Of a stretch of DNA of 64,000 bases, positions 16,103 through 24,504 are shown piece by piece. The notes beneath the pieces were generated by a model that was given only the letters and a program-made list of their open reading frames with translations, ran no database searches and had not been told where the DNA came from. The position numbers were made by a program, and so were the translations under genes. The DNA is from Chelativorans sp. J32 (lineage in GTDB: Bacteria; Pseudomonadota; Alphaproteobacteria; Rhizobiales; Rhizobiaceae): positions 186,001 through 250,000 of the forward strand of contig NZ_JAEQ01000001.1 of NCBI RefSeq assembly GCF_000518985.1, written 5' to 3'. Numbering within the stretch: the first letter of the stretch is position 1; each line of letters starts with the position of its first letter.

Positions 16103-17569
16103 ATGTTCGGCAAGAGAGGAACAGGCACTAACACCACCAGCCCGCGGCTTGCGCCTGCCGCGGCTATTGGCCGTTCCGAAGCCGAACTCCCCGAACCGGA
16201 GCCCGTTGCCCAGGCCCTTGCCAGCACGGCCCAGGAGAGGGCTGCATCCAATCCTACCCGTCCGCCCGCCGCGCCAAGTGTGCGGGGTGACAGCTATTAC
16301 GACACCAAGGGCCAGGTATTCTCCGCGCTGATCGACACGATCGATCTTTCCCAGTTGGCAAAGCTCGATGCCGACAGCGCGCGCGAGGAGATCCGCGATA
16401 TCGTCAATGACATCATCGCGATCAAGAACTTTGCGATGTCGATATCCGAGCAGGAAGAGCTGCTGGAGGATATCTGCAATGACGTGCTGGGCTTCGGTCC
16501 GTTGGAGCCCCTGCTCGCACGCGACGAAATCGCCGATATCATGGTGAACGGAGCGCGGAACGTCTATATCGAGGTGAACGGGAAGGTCGAGCAGACCAAT
16601 ATCCGCTTCCGCGACAATCAGCAGCTCCTCAATATCTGCCAGCGCATCGTGAGCCAGGTCGGGCGGCGGGTGGACGAGGCGAGCCCGATCTGCGACGCAC
16701 GCCTGCCTGACGGCTCCCGAGTCAATGTCATTGCACCGCCTTTGGCTCTCGACGGTCCGACGCTGACCATCCGGAAGTTCCGCAAGGACAAGCTGACGCT
16801 CGATCAGCTCGTGCGCTACGGCTCCATTTCGCCCGAGGGCGCGGAGGTGCTCAAGATCATCGGTCGAGTGCGCTGCAACGTCATCATTTCCGGCGGAACG
16901 GGCTCCGGCAAGACAACGCTGTTGAACTGCCTGACGAACTACATCGATCGGGACGAGCGTATCATCACCTGCGAAGACTCGGCCGAGCTACAACTGCAGC
17001 AGCCCCATGTGGTGCGGCTTGAAACGCGGCCGCCAAACCTCGAAGGCGAGGGCGAAGTGACGATGCGCGATCTCGTGCGCAACTGTTTGCGCATGCGGCC
17101 CGAGCGCATCATCGTGGGCGAGGTGCGCGGCCCGGAGGTGTTCGACCTGCTCCAGGCCATGAATACCGGCCACGACGGCTCGATGGGCACCATCCATTCC
17201 AATAGTCCGCGCGAATGCCTGAACCGCATCGAATCCATGGTGGCCATGGGCGGTTTTTCCCTTTCGCAGAAGACCGTGCGCGAGATCATCGTCGGCTCCG
17301 TCGATGTGATCGTGCAAGCCGCCCGCCTGCGTGACGGCTCCCGCCGCATCACGCACATCACCGAGGTGCTGGGGATGGAGGGTGACGTGATCATCACCCA
17401 GGATCTGGTGCTCTTCGATATCACGGGAGAGGACGCGTCGGGTCGTATCATCGGAAAGCATGTCTCAACCGGCATCGGCCGGCCCGCCTTCTGGGAACGC
17501 GCTCTCTATTACGGCGAGGAGGCGCGGCTGGCGGCGGCTCTTGAAGCCATGGAAAAGCAGGCGATCTGA
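16103..17569 (+). CDS. cpaF: Tad pilus assembly ATPase CpaF (TadA)
   Basis: 488 residues of the secretion ATPase family. A Pro/Ala-rich N-terminus is followed by the TadA N-domain and the ATPase core. Core motifs are Walker [11 protein letters not shown], the Asp box near [20 protein letters not shown], Walker [15 protein letters not shown], and the His-box region [15 protein letters not shown]. It powers pilus extension and retraction at the inner membrane. Its stop codon overlaps the tadB start by one base. Confidence 0.95.
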   Translation: MFGKRGTGTNTTSPRLAPAAAIGRSEAELPEPEPVAQALASTAQERAASNPTRPPAAPSVRGDSYYDTKGQVFSALIDTIDLSQLAKLDADSAREEIRDIVNDIIAIKNFAMSISEQEELLEDICNDVLGFGPLEPLLARDEIADIMVNGARNVYIEVNGKVEQTNIRFRDNQQLLNICQRIVSQVGRRVDEASPICDARLPDGSRVNVIAPPLALDGPTLTIRKFRKDKLTLDQLVRYGSISPEGAEVLKIIGRVRCNVIISGGTGSGKTTLLNCLTNYIDRDERIITCEDSAELQLQQPHVVRLETRPPNLEGEGEVTMRDLVRNCLRMRPERIIVGEVRGPEVFDLLQAMNTGHDGSMGTIHSNSPRECLNRIESMVAMGGFSLSQKTVREIIVGSVDVIVQAARLRDGSRRITHITEVLGMEGDVIITQDLVLFDITGEDASGRIIGKHVSTGIGRPAFWERALYYGEEARLAAALEAMEKQAI

Positions 17570-18582
17570 TGTTTGGCCTCTCGCTCAGCCTCATGGCCTT
17601 CATCGTGCTGGCGGCCTGCAGCGCGGGCGCGCTCGCTTATGCGCTCATGTTCAACACCATCGCCAGCGAGCGGAAAGTCGAGAAAAGGCTGGAGGCGGTC
17701 AAGCGCATCCAGGCCGATGGCAATGTGGTGCGGGCGGCGCGGGATCGGGCGGCGGAGATAGCCAAGCGGCGCAAGTCGATCCAGGAAAGCTTGAAGGACC
17801 TGGAGGCGAGACAAAAGGACCGGGACCGTTTCATCACACGCCCCCCGCTGAAGATCCAGATTCGCCAGGCCGGCCTGGAGATCGGCATGGAACGCTTCTA
17901 TTTGCTATCCGCTCTTTCCGGCTTCCTGCTGATGGTTGCGACATTCGCCGCCGGCGTGCCGCTTCTGGTGGTGGCAGGGGCTATGGTCGCCGGGTTCCTC
18001 GGAATACCGCGCTGGGTGGTCGCTTATCTGCGCAAGCGCCGGGTGCGAGCCTTCCTCGACGAGTTCCCTAACGCGCTTGATATCATCGTGCGCGCCGTCA
18101 GGTCCGGCCTGCCGCTCAACGACGCGGTACGTATGATCGCTGCCGAGGCACAGGAACCGGTGCGGACCGAGTTCAAACGGTTGGTCGAAGCCCAGCAACT
18201 GGGGCTGTCCTTAGCCGAAGCGGCCATGCGCATGTCGGAAACCATGCCATGCGCCGAAGTGAACTTCTTCGGCATCGTCATACAGATCCAGACTCAGGCG
18301 GGCGGCAATCTGTCCGAAGCGCTGGGCAATCTCTCGCGTGTGCTGCGCGAGCGAAAGAAGATGAAAGCCAAGGTACAGGCGCTCTCGATGGAGGCCAAAG
18401 CGTCCGCCGCGATTATCGCGGCACTGCCTGTCGTCGTCGCCGTCCTCGTCTACCTCACGAGCCCGGGCTATATCATGCCGCTCTTCCGTGAAAGCGTCGG
18501 CCATCTGGTCCTCGGCCTCTCGGCGGTGTGGATGGGCATCGGTATATTCGTCATGCGCCAGATGATGAATTTCGAGGTCTGA
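17569..18582 (+). CDS. tadB: Tad pilus inner-membrane platform protein TadB
   Basis: 337 residues of the T2SF/GspF-like fold. An N-terminal hydrophobic segment (LSLSLMAFIVLAACSAGALA) and a paired segment at ~110-145 come first. The conserved cytoplasmic domain follows (FLDEFPNALDIIVRAVRSGL, VNFFGIVIQIQTQAGGNLSE), then two C-terminal helices. It forms the platform with TadC that couples CpaF to pilin insertion. Confidence 0.92.
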   Translation: MFGLSLSLMAFIVLAACSAGALAYALMFNTIASERKVEKRLEAVKRIQADGNVVRAARDRAAEIAKRRKSIQESLKDLEARQKDRDRFITRPPLKIQIRQAGLEIGMERFYLLSALSGFLLMVATFAAGVPLLVVAGAMVAGFLGIPRWVVAYLRKRRVRAFLDEFPNALDIIVRAVRSGLPLNDAVRMIAAEAQEPVRTEFKRLVEAQQLGLSLAEAAMRMSETMPCAEVNFFGIVIQIQTQAGGNLSEALGNLSRVLRERKKMKAKVQALSMEAKASAAIIAALPVVVAVLVYLTSPGYIMPLFRESVGHLVLGLSAVWMGIGIFVMRQMMNFEV

Positions 18583-18588
18583 CCCGCG

Positions 18589-19587
18589 ATGACGGAAAGC
18601 CTGGTCCAGACTCTCACCGATCCGAGCTTCCTGCTGGCGCTGCTGGTATCGATCGCCGTCTTCGCCACGATCTTCACCGTCGTGCCGGTCGGTGGCGGGG
18701 ACGCCCTCAAGACGCGGATGAAGGCGGTCGCCCTGGAGCGGGAGGAACTGCGGGCGAAGCAGCGTGCGCGCCTCGCCGCCGAGGCGGAGCGGAGGCGCCG
18801 TGGCGGATTGCGCCGGGAAGATCGCTCTCGCATGCGCGCTGTGGTGGACCGCCTGGATCTCAGGCGCGCATTGGCCGACGAATCGACGATCGCCCTGTTG
18901 CGAACGGCAGGCTACCGCGGCCAGAGTCCGCTCACCAGATTCCTGTTCTTCCGGCTCGTTCTGCCCCTCGTCGGGTTGGCTCTCAGCGTTTTCTACATCT
19001 TCGTGATGGGCGGCCTCGGCGGGCAGCCGCTCATGATCCGGATCTTCGCGTGCGTCCTGGCCTCCTATGCCGGATTCTATCTCCCGGTGCTCTACATCTC
19101 CAACCAGGCGACCAAACGCAAGAAATCCATCCAGCTTGCCTGGCCTGATGCATTGGATCTGCTTCTCATCTGCGTTGAATCGGGTGTGTCGGTCGAGCAA
19201 GGCTTTCGGCGTGTCGCGGATGAGATCGGTACGCAATCGGTCGCCCTGGCCGAGGAATTCGTGCTCACCAATGCAGAGCTTTCCTTCCTGCAGGAACGGA
19301 AACAAGCCTATGAAAATCTGGCTGCGCGGACCGGTCTCGAATCGGTAAAGAGTGTTTCCCAGGCGCTGATTCAGGCCGAACGCTATGGCACAGCCGTCAG
19401 CCAGGCGTTGCGGGTGCTGGCTGACGAAAGCCGTGAGGCTCGCATGAACGCGGCGGAGAAAAAGGCCGCAGCTCTTCCGCCGAAGCTGACTGTCCCGATG
19501 ATCGTGTTCTTCCTGCCCGTTTTGTTCGCGATCATTCTCGGGCCGGCAGCGATCCAGCTTTCTAAGGATGGGCTGTTCGGGAACTGA
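18589..19587 (+). CDS. tadC: Tad pilus inner-membrane platform protein TadC
   Basis: 332 residues, again T2SF-like: an N-terminal hydrophobic segment, a basic stretch rich in Arg/Glu, paired membrane helices around 115-165, the conserved AWPDALDLLLICVESGVSVE, and a C-terminal helix PMIVFFLPVLFAIILGPAAI. It starts seven bases after tadB. No tadD-like TPR gene follows; the operon ends here, facing zur. Confidence 0.92.
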   Translation: MTESLVQTLTDPSFLLALLVSIAVFATIFTVVPVGGGDALKTRMKAVALEREELRAKQRARLAAEAERRRRGGLRREDRSRMRAVVDRLDLRRALADESTIALLRTAGYRGQSPLTRFLFFRLVLPLVGLALSVFYIFVMGGLGGQPLMIRIFACVLASYAGFYLPVLYISNQATKRKKSIQLAWPDALDLLLICVESGVSVEQGFRRVADEIGTQSVALAEEFVLTNAELSFLQERKQAYENLAARTGLESVKSVSQALIQAERYGTAVSQALRVLADESREARMNAAEKKAAALPPKLTVPMIVFFLPVLFAIILGPAAIQLSKDGLFGN

Positions 19588-19676
19588 TGCCGTTCCAAAT
19601 GGACGGCTGTGGGATGGTCAATTGAATGCCGGTGGCCAATGCGTGAGCGCTGACCCGTCACCAGCTTTCAGATACG

Positions 19677-20081
19677 CTATTGCGCCTGAGCCGCGCAGGC
19701 GGCGCAATTGCCGCGGATTTCGATCGTCGTCTTAGCCGGCTTGAAGCGGTTTGCAGCGACCCATTCCCCTAACCGCGCCTCGACCGTCTCGTCGGAGAAC
19801 TCGTCGACGCGGCCGCAGTTCTCGCAGATCGCGAATGCGATCATCGAATGGCGGTGGCAATGAGGATCGGCACAGGCCACGAAGGCATTGATGCTTTCGA
19901 GGCGGTGAACGAGCCCGAATTCCTGCAATTTTTCGAGCGCCCGATAGACTTGAAGCGGGGCACGGAAGCCATCGTCCCGCAGCAGATCGAGAATGGTATA
20001 GGCGCTCAGCGGGCCTTCCGCCTTGTCCAGTGCTTTCAGCACCAGCGATTGATTGCGTGTGAGTTCCGGATGGCCGGTCAT
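19677..20081 (-). CDS. zur: zinc uptake regulator Zur (Fur family)
   Basis: 134 residues: a winged helix (LTRNQSLVLKALDKAEGPLS, APLQVYRALEKLQEFGLVHR) and a dimerisation domain with metal ligands (CADPHCHRHSMIAFAICENC, then CAAC near the C-terminus). The two CxxC pairs form the structural zinc site of Zur-type Fur proteins. Its start overlaps the znuB stop by four bases, so it is the last gene of znuC-znuB-zur and probably autoregulated through the Zur boxes upstream of znuC. Confidence 0.88.
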   Translation of the reverse strand: MTGHPELTRNQSLVLKALDKAEGPLSAYTILDLLRDDGFRAPLQVYRALEKLQEFGLVHRLESINAFVACADPHCHRHSMIAFAICENCGRVDEFSDETVEARLGEWVAANRFKPAKTTIEIRGNCAACAAQAQ

Positions 20082-20899
20082 GTCTTCCCTCCGGATTTCA
20101 GTGCTGCCGGTTTGCGCAGCGATATGGGCGCAAGACTGAGGAGAAAGAGGATAAGGGCCGCTACTACGATCGATGGCCCCGACGGTGTATCGAATTGCAG
20201 GGATGCGTTCAGCCCGCCAATGACGGCGATCGCGCCGGCGAGGGAGGCGGCGACCGCCATAGTCTCCGGGGTCGATGCGAAGCGCCGCGCGGCAGCTGCC
20301 GGGATGATGAGCAAAGACGTGATCAGCATGATTCCCACAATTTTCATTGCGATGGCGATCATGGCTGCCATCAGGAGCATGAAGATGAAGCGCGCCCGCT
20401 CCGGCCGCATGCCTTCTGCCTCGGCGATTTCCTGATTGACCGTGGCGGCAAGGAGAGGCCGCCACAGCCAGGCGAGCACGAGAAGCACCAGCGCCCCGCC
20501 GCCATAGATCATCGCGATGTCCAGACGCGAGACGGTAAGGATATCGCCAAAAAGGAAGGCCATAAGATCGATCCTGATCCAGCTCATGAAGGCCACCATG
20601 ACCAATCCCAGCGCCAATGTCGAATGAGACAGGATGCCAAGCAAGGCATCGGTTGAAAGCGTACCATGCCGTTGCAGGAAAAGCAGTGCCACGGAAGCAA
20701 GGGCAGCAACGACGAAGACGCCGGCTGTAAGGTTGATTTCGAACAGGAAGGAGAGCGCCACGCCGAGGAGCGCCGAATGCGCCATCGTGTCGCCGAAATA
20801 GGCCATCCGGCGCCAGACGACGAAGCAGCCGAGCGGCCCCACCACCAGCGCGAGCCCGATGCCGGCGACAAGCGCCCTTGTGAAGAAATCATCGAGCAT
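20078..20899 (-). CDS. znuB: zinc ABC transporter permease ZnuB
   Basis: 273 residues of the ABC-3 permease family with about eight hydrophobic helices. Landmarks are GPLGCFVVWRRMAYFGDTMA, SALLGVALSFLF and MRPERARFIFMLLMAAMIAI. The ATG at 20899 (GGAG upstream) is chosen over a longer in-frame start at 20974. It overlaps znuC by 11 bases and zur by four, so translation is coupled. With ZnuC and ZnuA it imports zinc from the periplasm. Confidence 0.92.
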   Translation of the reverse strand: MLDDFFTRALVAGIGLALVVGPLGCFVVWRRMAYFGDTMAHSALLGVALSFLFEINLTAGVFVVAALASVALLFLQRHGTLSTDALLGILSHSTLALGLVMVAFMSWIRIDLMAFLFGDILTVSRLDIAMIYGGGALVLLVLAWLWRPLLAATVNQEIAEAEGMRPERARFIFMLLMAAMIAIAMKIVGIMLITSLLIIPAAAARRFASTPETMAVAASLAGAIAVIGGLNASLQFDTPSGPSIVVAALILFLLSLAPISLRKPAALKSGGKT

Positions 20900-21743
20900 G
20901 ATCGTGCTCTCCGTCCGGGCAATCACTCCCGATATGGTCGTGGCCATGATGGTGCATGTGGGGGTCGTCGACAATCCTGCCGTCCGCCTGTCTCACGCGA
21001 CCATCGGCCAGGTGGGTGTGATCGTGATGGTGGCGATAGATCGCCAGTGTTTCCCCGGCGCGCGCGCCGAACAGCCGTACATATTCGGGGCTCTTCAGCA
21101 CGTTCTCCGGGGTGCCCCGGCAGCATACGTGGCCGTTGAGGCAGACCACGGTGTCGGTGGCGGCCATCACCACATGCAGATCATGGGAAATCAGAAGCAC
21201 GCCGCAGCCTGTGCGATCCCTGATCTCGCTGATCAGCTGGTAAAGCGCGATCTCACCCGTGAAATCGACGCCCTGCACCGGTTCGTCGAGCACAAGCAGA
21301 TCCGGCTCGCGGGCAAGCGCCCGGGCCAGAAGGGCGCGCTGGAACTCGCCGCCTGAGAGCGCCTGCACTTCCGCGCGGGCCAGATGCGCGATGCCGGCCG
21401 CCTCCAGCGCCTCCGCAATTTTCTTCCTGTCCAATCCGCCGGTGAGCGTCATCAGGCGTTCGACGCTCAGGGGAAGGGTCCAGTCGACCGTGACTTTCTG
21501 CGGCACATAGCCAACCTTCAGCGAAGGTGCCCGTCTCACGGTGCCCTCGTCCGGCTGAAGCAGTCCGATTGCCATTTTGACGGTCGTGCTTTTCCCGGAG
21601 CCGTTGGGTCCGATGAGCGTTACGATCTCGCCGCGGCGAACGGTGAGGTCCACGCCGCGCACAAGCCATCGCCCGCTGCGGTGAACGCCCGCGTTTTTCA
21701 TCTCGACCAGCGGTTCCCCGCTCTTTCCCGTTGATTGCAACAT
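20889..21743 (-). CDS. znuC: zinc ABC transporter ATPase ZnuC with His-rich tail
   Basis: 284 residues. ABC motifs are Walker A IGPNGSGKSTT, signature LSGGEFQRALLARAL, Walker B LLVLDEPVQGVD, and switch His LLISHDLHVV. The last ~50 residues carry 13 histidines in clusters (HHHDHTH, HMHHHGHDH, EHDHAR), a cytoplasmic zinc-binding tail seen in some ZnuC proteins. The ATG at 21743 is used; an in-frame start 12 codons upstream would run into the operator region. Zur-type repeats lie 37-74 bases upstream. Confidence 0.92.
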   Translation of the reverse strand: MLQSTGKSGEPLVEMKNAGVHRSGRWLVRGVDLTVRRGEIVTLIGPNGSGKSTTVKMAIGLLQPDEGTVRRAPSLKVGYVPQKVTVDWTLPLSVERLMTLTGGLDRKKIAEALEAAGIAHLARAEVQALSGGEFQRALLARALAREPDLLVLDEPVQGVDFTGEIALYQLISEIRDRTGCGVLLISHDLHVVMAATDTVVCLNGHVCCRGTPENVLKSPEYVRLFGARAGETLAIYRHHHDHTHLADGRVRQADGRIVDDPHMHHHGHDHIGSDCPDGEHDHAR

Positions 21744-21779
21744 TCGATCGGCACCTTCTTGCAAACCCCTATGGCACAC

Positions 21780-21792
21780 GTTATAGCGTAAC
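21780..21792. promoter_or_regulatory. candidate Zur box proximal to znuC
   Basis: GTTATAGCGTAAC matches the core of the perfect box next to it (GTTATGTCATAAC) with one arm mismatch. The surrounding CGTTA-N5-TAACG is symmetric. Its centre is 23 bases from that of the stronger box, about two helical turns. Confidence 0.55.
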
Positions 21793-21800
21793 GCAATTGC

Positions 21801-21817
21801 ATGTTATGTCATAACAT
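21801..21817. promoter_or_regulatory. Zur box between znuC and znuA
   Basis: ATGTTATG-T-CATAACAT is a perfect inverted repeat with 8-base arms and a single central base, fitting the alphaproteobacterial Zur operator (GTTATNNNATAAC core). It lies 17 bases before the znuA ATG and 58 bases before znuC, so it can repress both directions when zinc is plentiful. Confidence 0.8.
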
Positions 21818-21833
21818 TTAGAGAGAGGGTTTC

Positions 21834-22811
21834 ATGGGGTCACGGAGACTTGCTTTTGCATTGGCGCTGTCGGCAGCGTTCACCGGAACGCAGGCGATGG
21901 CGATGGACGGGGTTGTCGCCTCGATAAAGCCTGTCCATTCGCTGGTGGCGGCGGTGATGGAGGGCAGTGGCAGCCCGCAATTGTTGGTGAAAGGTGCGGC
22001 TTCTCCCCATACCTACACGATGCGCCCGTCGGAAGCCGGAATGCTGCAGGACGCCAAGGTGATTTTCTGGGTAGGAGAGGGGATCGAAACCTTCCTGGAA
22101 AAGCCGCTCGACTCTCTGGCCGGCGGCGCCAAGGTGGTGAAGCTGTCGGAAACACCCGGCATAACGCTGCTCGACATGCGCGAGGGCGGAACTTTCGAAG
22201 CGCATGATCATGGCGAGCACGGACACGCACATGACTCCGAGGAAGACGGACACGATCATGCTCATGACGAGCACGCTGGTCACGATCATGGAAAGGATAT
22301 GCATGTCTGGCTCGATCCCGAGAATGCACGATTGATGGTGCACCGGATCGCATCGACCTTGGCCGAAGCCGATCCGCAAAACGCTGAACTCTATGAAAAG
22401 AACGCTGCTGCACTCGACCAGCGTTTTAATGAACTGGCCACAGAGGTAGAGAAGACCGTCGCACCGGTGCGCGGCAAGCCGTTCATCGTCTTTCACGACG
22501 CCTACCACTATTTCGAAAACCGGTTCGGCGTGGAAGCGGCGGGCTCCCTGACGGTCAGTCCCGATCAGATGCCGAGCGCGCAGCGGCTTGAGGAAATTCA
22601 TGCGAAGATCAAGGAACTCAATGCTGCCTGCATCTTCACCGAGCCGCAGTTCGATTCGAAATTCGCCGACGTTGTCAAGGAAGGCACGAGCGCCGGCACC
22701 GGCGTGCTCGATCCCGAGGGCGCCGGTCTCGACGAAGGGCCGGAACTCTATTTCACCCTGATCAGAAATCTGGCGACGTCTCTCGCAGACTGCTTGTCCG
22801 GCGCGAAATAA
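21834..22811 (+). CDS. znuA: zinc ABC transporter substrate-binding protein ZnuA
   Basis: 325 residues with a Sec signal peptide (FALALSAAFTGTQAMA). Metal ligands of the cluster A-I fold are visible: ASPHTYTMRPS (His), MHVWLDPENA (His), FHDAYHYFENRFGV (His), and a late acidic ligand region. A His/Asp-rich loop, about HDHGEHGHAHDSEEDGHDH and on to GHDHGKD, contains 11 histidines, typical of ZnuA and thought to sense or funnel zinc. The GAGAGAGGG stretch before the ATG is the ribosome-binding site. It is divergent from znuC. Confidence 0.94.
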   Translation: MGSRRLAFALALSAAFTGTQAMAMDGVVASIKPVHSLVAAVMEGSGSPQLLVKGAASPHTYTMRPSEAGMLQDAKVIFWVGEGIETFLEKPLDSLAGGAKVVKLSETPGITLLDMREGGTFEAHDHGEHGHAHDSEEDGHDHAHDEHAGHDHGKDMHVWLDPENARLMVHRIASTLAEADPQNAELYEKNAAALDQRFNELATEVEKTVAPVRGKPFIVFHDAYHYFENRFGVEAAGSLTVSPDQMPSAQRLEEIHAKIKELNAACIFTEPQFDSKFADVVKEGTSAGTGVLDPEGAGLDEGPELYFTLIRNLATSLADCLSGAK

Positions 22812-22829
22812 CGATCCCGGACAAGGTGG

Positions 22830-22864
22830 AACGCCGCTCGCCATAATCGGTAAGCGGCGTTTCT
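22830..22864 (+). terminator. hairpin terminator or attenuator between znuA and the aztD-like gene
   Basis: AACGCCGCT (22830-22838) pairs with AGCGGCGTT (22853-22861) around a 14-base loop, then TCTC. It would end znuA transcription; the downstream gene has its own Zur box and does not need read-through. Confidence 0.6.
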
Positions 22865-22875
22865 CGGCATGCAAA

Positions 22876-22892
22876 ATGTTACGTTATCACAT
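22876..22892. promoter_or_regulatory. Zur box upstream of the aztD-like gene
   Basis: ATGTTACGTTATCACAT is identical to the perfect znuA box at 14 of 17 positions and keeps outer symmetry (AAATGT...ACATTT). It lies just before AAGGAGG (22895-22901) and the ATG at 22906, where a bound repressor would block transcription. Confidence 0.7.
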
Positions 22893-22905
22893 TTAAGGAG
22901 GTAAA

Positions 22906-24114
22906 ATGAAAAAACTCGTCTCAGTTCTCGCGCTCGGGATCGCTCTCGGCCTTACGCTTCTTCCCGCCCGCGCGGAGGAGAAGGCGGAAGTCGTGTGGCG
23001 CCTATTCGTCGCGGATCGTAACAATCCGGTAATGCACGTATTGGACGCTGCGGAAGGCAAGGTCATCCGGAGTTTCGGCCTGAAGAGCCAGGGGCGGCTT
23101 TATCCGACGGAGAGCGGCAGGGCTGTTTTCGCGGTGCAGGCGGATGCGAACATCGCGACCGGTTTTGCAACCGGTATCGATATAGACGACCACGGGGACC
23201 ATGCCGATCTGGAGGTCACCGAGCCGAGGGCTCTGGGTGTGGAGATCTCCGGCAAGAAGCCGGTTCATTTCGTGTCGCACCACGGGGAAATCGCGATCTT
23301 CTACGATGGCGACGGCGTTGCCCGCATCATGAGCGAGGCGGACGTTCTGAAAGGAGAGGCTGGCGGCGACTCGATCGAAACCGGGGCCCCGCACCACGGC
23401 GTCGCCATCCCGCTCGGAGATCACTTTGTGATGTCCGTTCCTCATGAGCAGGACCCTTCAGAGCTTCCAACCGGCGTGCGCTTGGTGGATCGTTCGGGCA
23501 ATCAGCTGGGTGAGGTGGCCCAGTGCCCGGGTCTACACGGCGAAGCCTCCTCCGGGAGCCTCGTGGCGCTGGCCTGCGAGACGGGCCTGCTGATCGTGAC
23601 AGAGCAAGGAGGGACACCCGAGATCAGGCATCTGCCTTATGCCAACGGGCTGCCGGAGGATGGGAAAGTCTCAACCCTGATTGGCGGCAAGGGGATGCAA
23701 TATTTCCTCGGCAATTTCGGCCAGAAGGCCGTGGCCCTGATCGATCCCGAGGACGAGAACGCCTTCCGACTTATCGAGCTTCCGGTCCGTCGCGTACATT
23801 TCGCTATCGATCCGGTACGAACCAGGTTCGCCTATGTGTTCACCGAAGACGGTCGGCTGCACCAGATCAACATTCTCTCGGGCAAAATCGCCAACTCGGT
23901 CGCGGTGACAGAGCCCTATTCCATGGACGGCCACTGGAATGACCCCCGTCCGCGAATCGCCGTCGCCGGAGACGAGATCATGATCACCGACCCGCTCAAG
24001 GGTCTGATCCATGCGCTCGACGCCGAAACGCTGGAGAAGAAGCGCGAGATCGTCACCGGTGGAGCACCGTATGAGATCGTGGCGGTTGGGGGCTCCGGGG
24101 CCGTGCACGAGTAG
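22906..24114 (+). CDS. aztD: AztD-like periplasmic zinc metallochaperone
   Basis: 402 residues with a signal peptide (LVSVLALGIALGLTLLPARA) and a repeat pattern of a beta-propeller (WRLFVADRNNPVMHVLDAAEG near the start; related turns at intervals of ~45-60 residues). His/Asp clusters are present (DDHGDHADLEV, VSHHGE, GAPHHGV, GLHGEAS). This fits AztD, the periplasmic chaperone that hands zinc to the substrate-binding protein in the Paracoccus Azt system. Position after znuA and an own Zur box support a zinc role. An unrelated WD40/YVTN-like protein is the alternative. A strong terminator follows. Confidence 0.8.
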   Translation: MKKLVSVLALGIALGLTLLPARAEEKAEVVWRLFVADRNNPVMHVLDAAEGKVIRSFGLKSQGRLYPTESGRAVFAVQADANIATGFATGIDIDDHGDHADLEVTEPRALGVEISGKKPVHFVSHHGEIAIFYDGDGVARIMSEADVLKGEAGGDSIETGAPHHGVAIPLGDHFVMSVPHEQDPSELPTGVRLVDRSGNQLGEVAQCPGLHGEASSGSLVALACETGLLIVTEQGGTPEIRHLPYANGLPEDGKVSTLIGGKGMQYFLGNFGQKAVALIDPEDENAFRLIELPVRRVHFAIDPVRTRFAYVFTEDGRLHQINILSGKIANSVAVTEPYSMDGHWNDPRPRIAVAGDEIMITDPLKGLIHALDAETLEKKREIVTGGAPYEIVAVGGSGAVHE

Positions 24115-24138
24115 ACGACGCGCCAATCCAATAAAAAG

Positions 24139-24166
24139 TAGGCCTGCGGCAAGCCGCAGGCCTTTA
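24139..24166. terminator. intrinsic terminator between the aztD-like and csbD genes
   Basis: AGGCCTGCGGC (24140-24150) pairs perfectly with GCCGCAGGCCT (24153-24163) around two A's, followed by TTATT and preceded by AAAAAGT. It probably works in both directions for the two convergent genes. Confidence 0.85.
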
Positions 24167-24184
24167 TTGCTTCGACCAGGACGG

Positions 24185-24382
24185 CTAGTGGCGAGACATC
24201 CAGTCATCGACCTCCCGTTCCAGCTCTTCCTGCGTCTTGCCGTAACGTTCTTGCAAGCGTCCGACGAGTTCACGCCGATTGCCCTTGATCACGTCGAGGT
24301 CGTCATTGGTGAGCTTGCCCCATTTCTGCTGGGCCTTTCCCTTGAATTGCTCCCAATTCCCCTCGATCTGGTTCCAGTTCAT
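24185..24382 (-). CDS. CsbD-family stress protein
   Basis: 65 residues beginning MNWNQIEGNWEQFKGKAQQK, the CsbD signature, then WGKLTNDDLDVIKGNRREL and a helical end. AAAGGAG lies upstream of the ATG at 24382. Members are general-stress small proteins of unknown mechanism. It is divergent from the P450 gene. Confidence 0.9.
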   Translation of the reverse strand: MNWNQIEGNWEQFKGKAQQKWGKLTNDDLDVIKGNRRELVGRLQERYGKTQEELEREVDDWMSRH

Positions 24383-24504
24383 AAGAGCACTCCTTTCTAC
24401 TGGGCGCCTTGGAGGCGCTGCACATGAGGTAAACGCGACGCTGTTGCGGCCGTTCCCAAGCTTGGCCGATTGAAGCCGAGGTCGCGAGGGACTAGCTAAG
24501 GAGC

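Noticed and set aside
22200-22310. Short tandem-looking CAT/GAC-rich DNA inside znuA
   Set aside because: It encodes the His/Asp loop of ZnuA; repetition is due to codon use, not a DNA repeat element or CRISPR.
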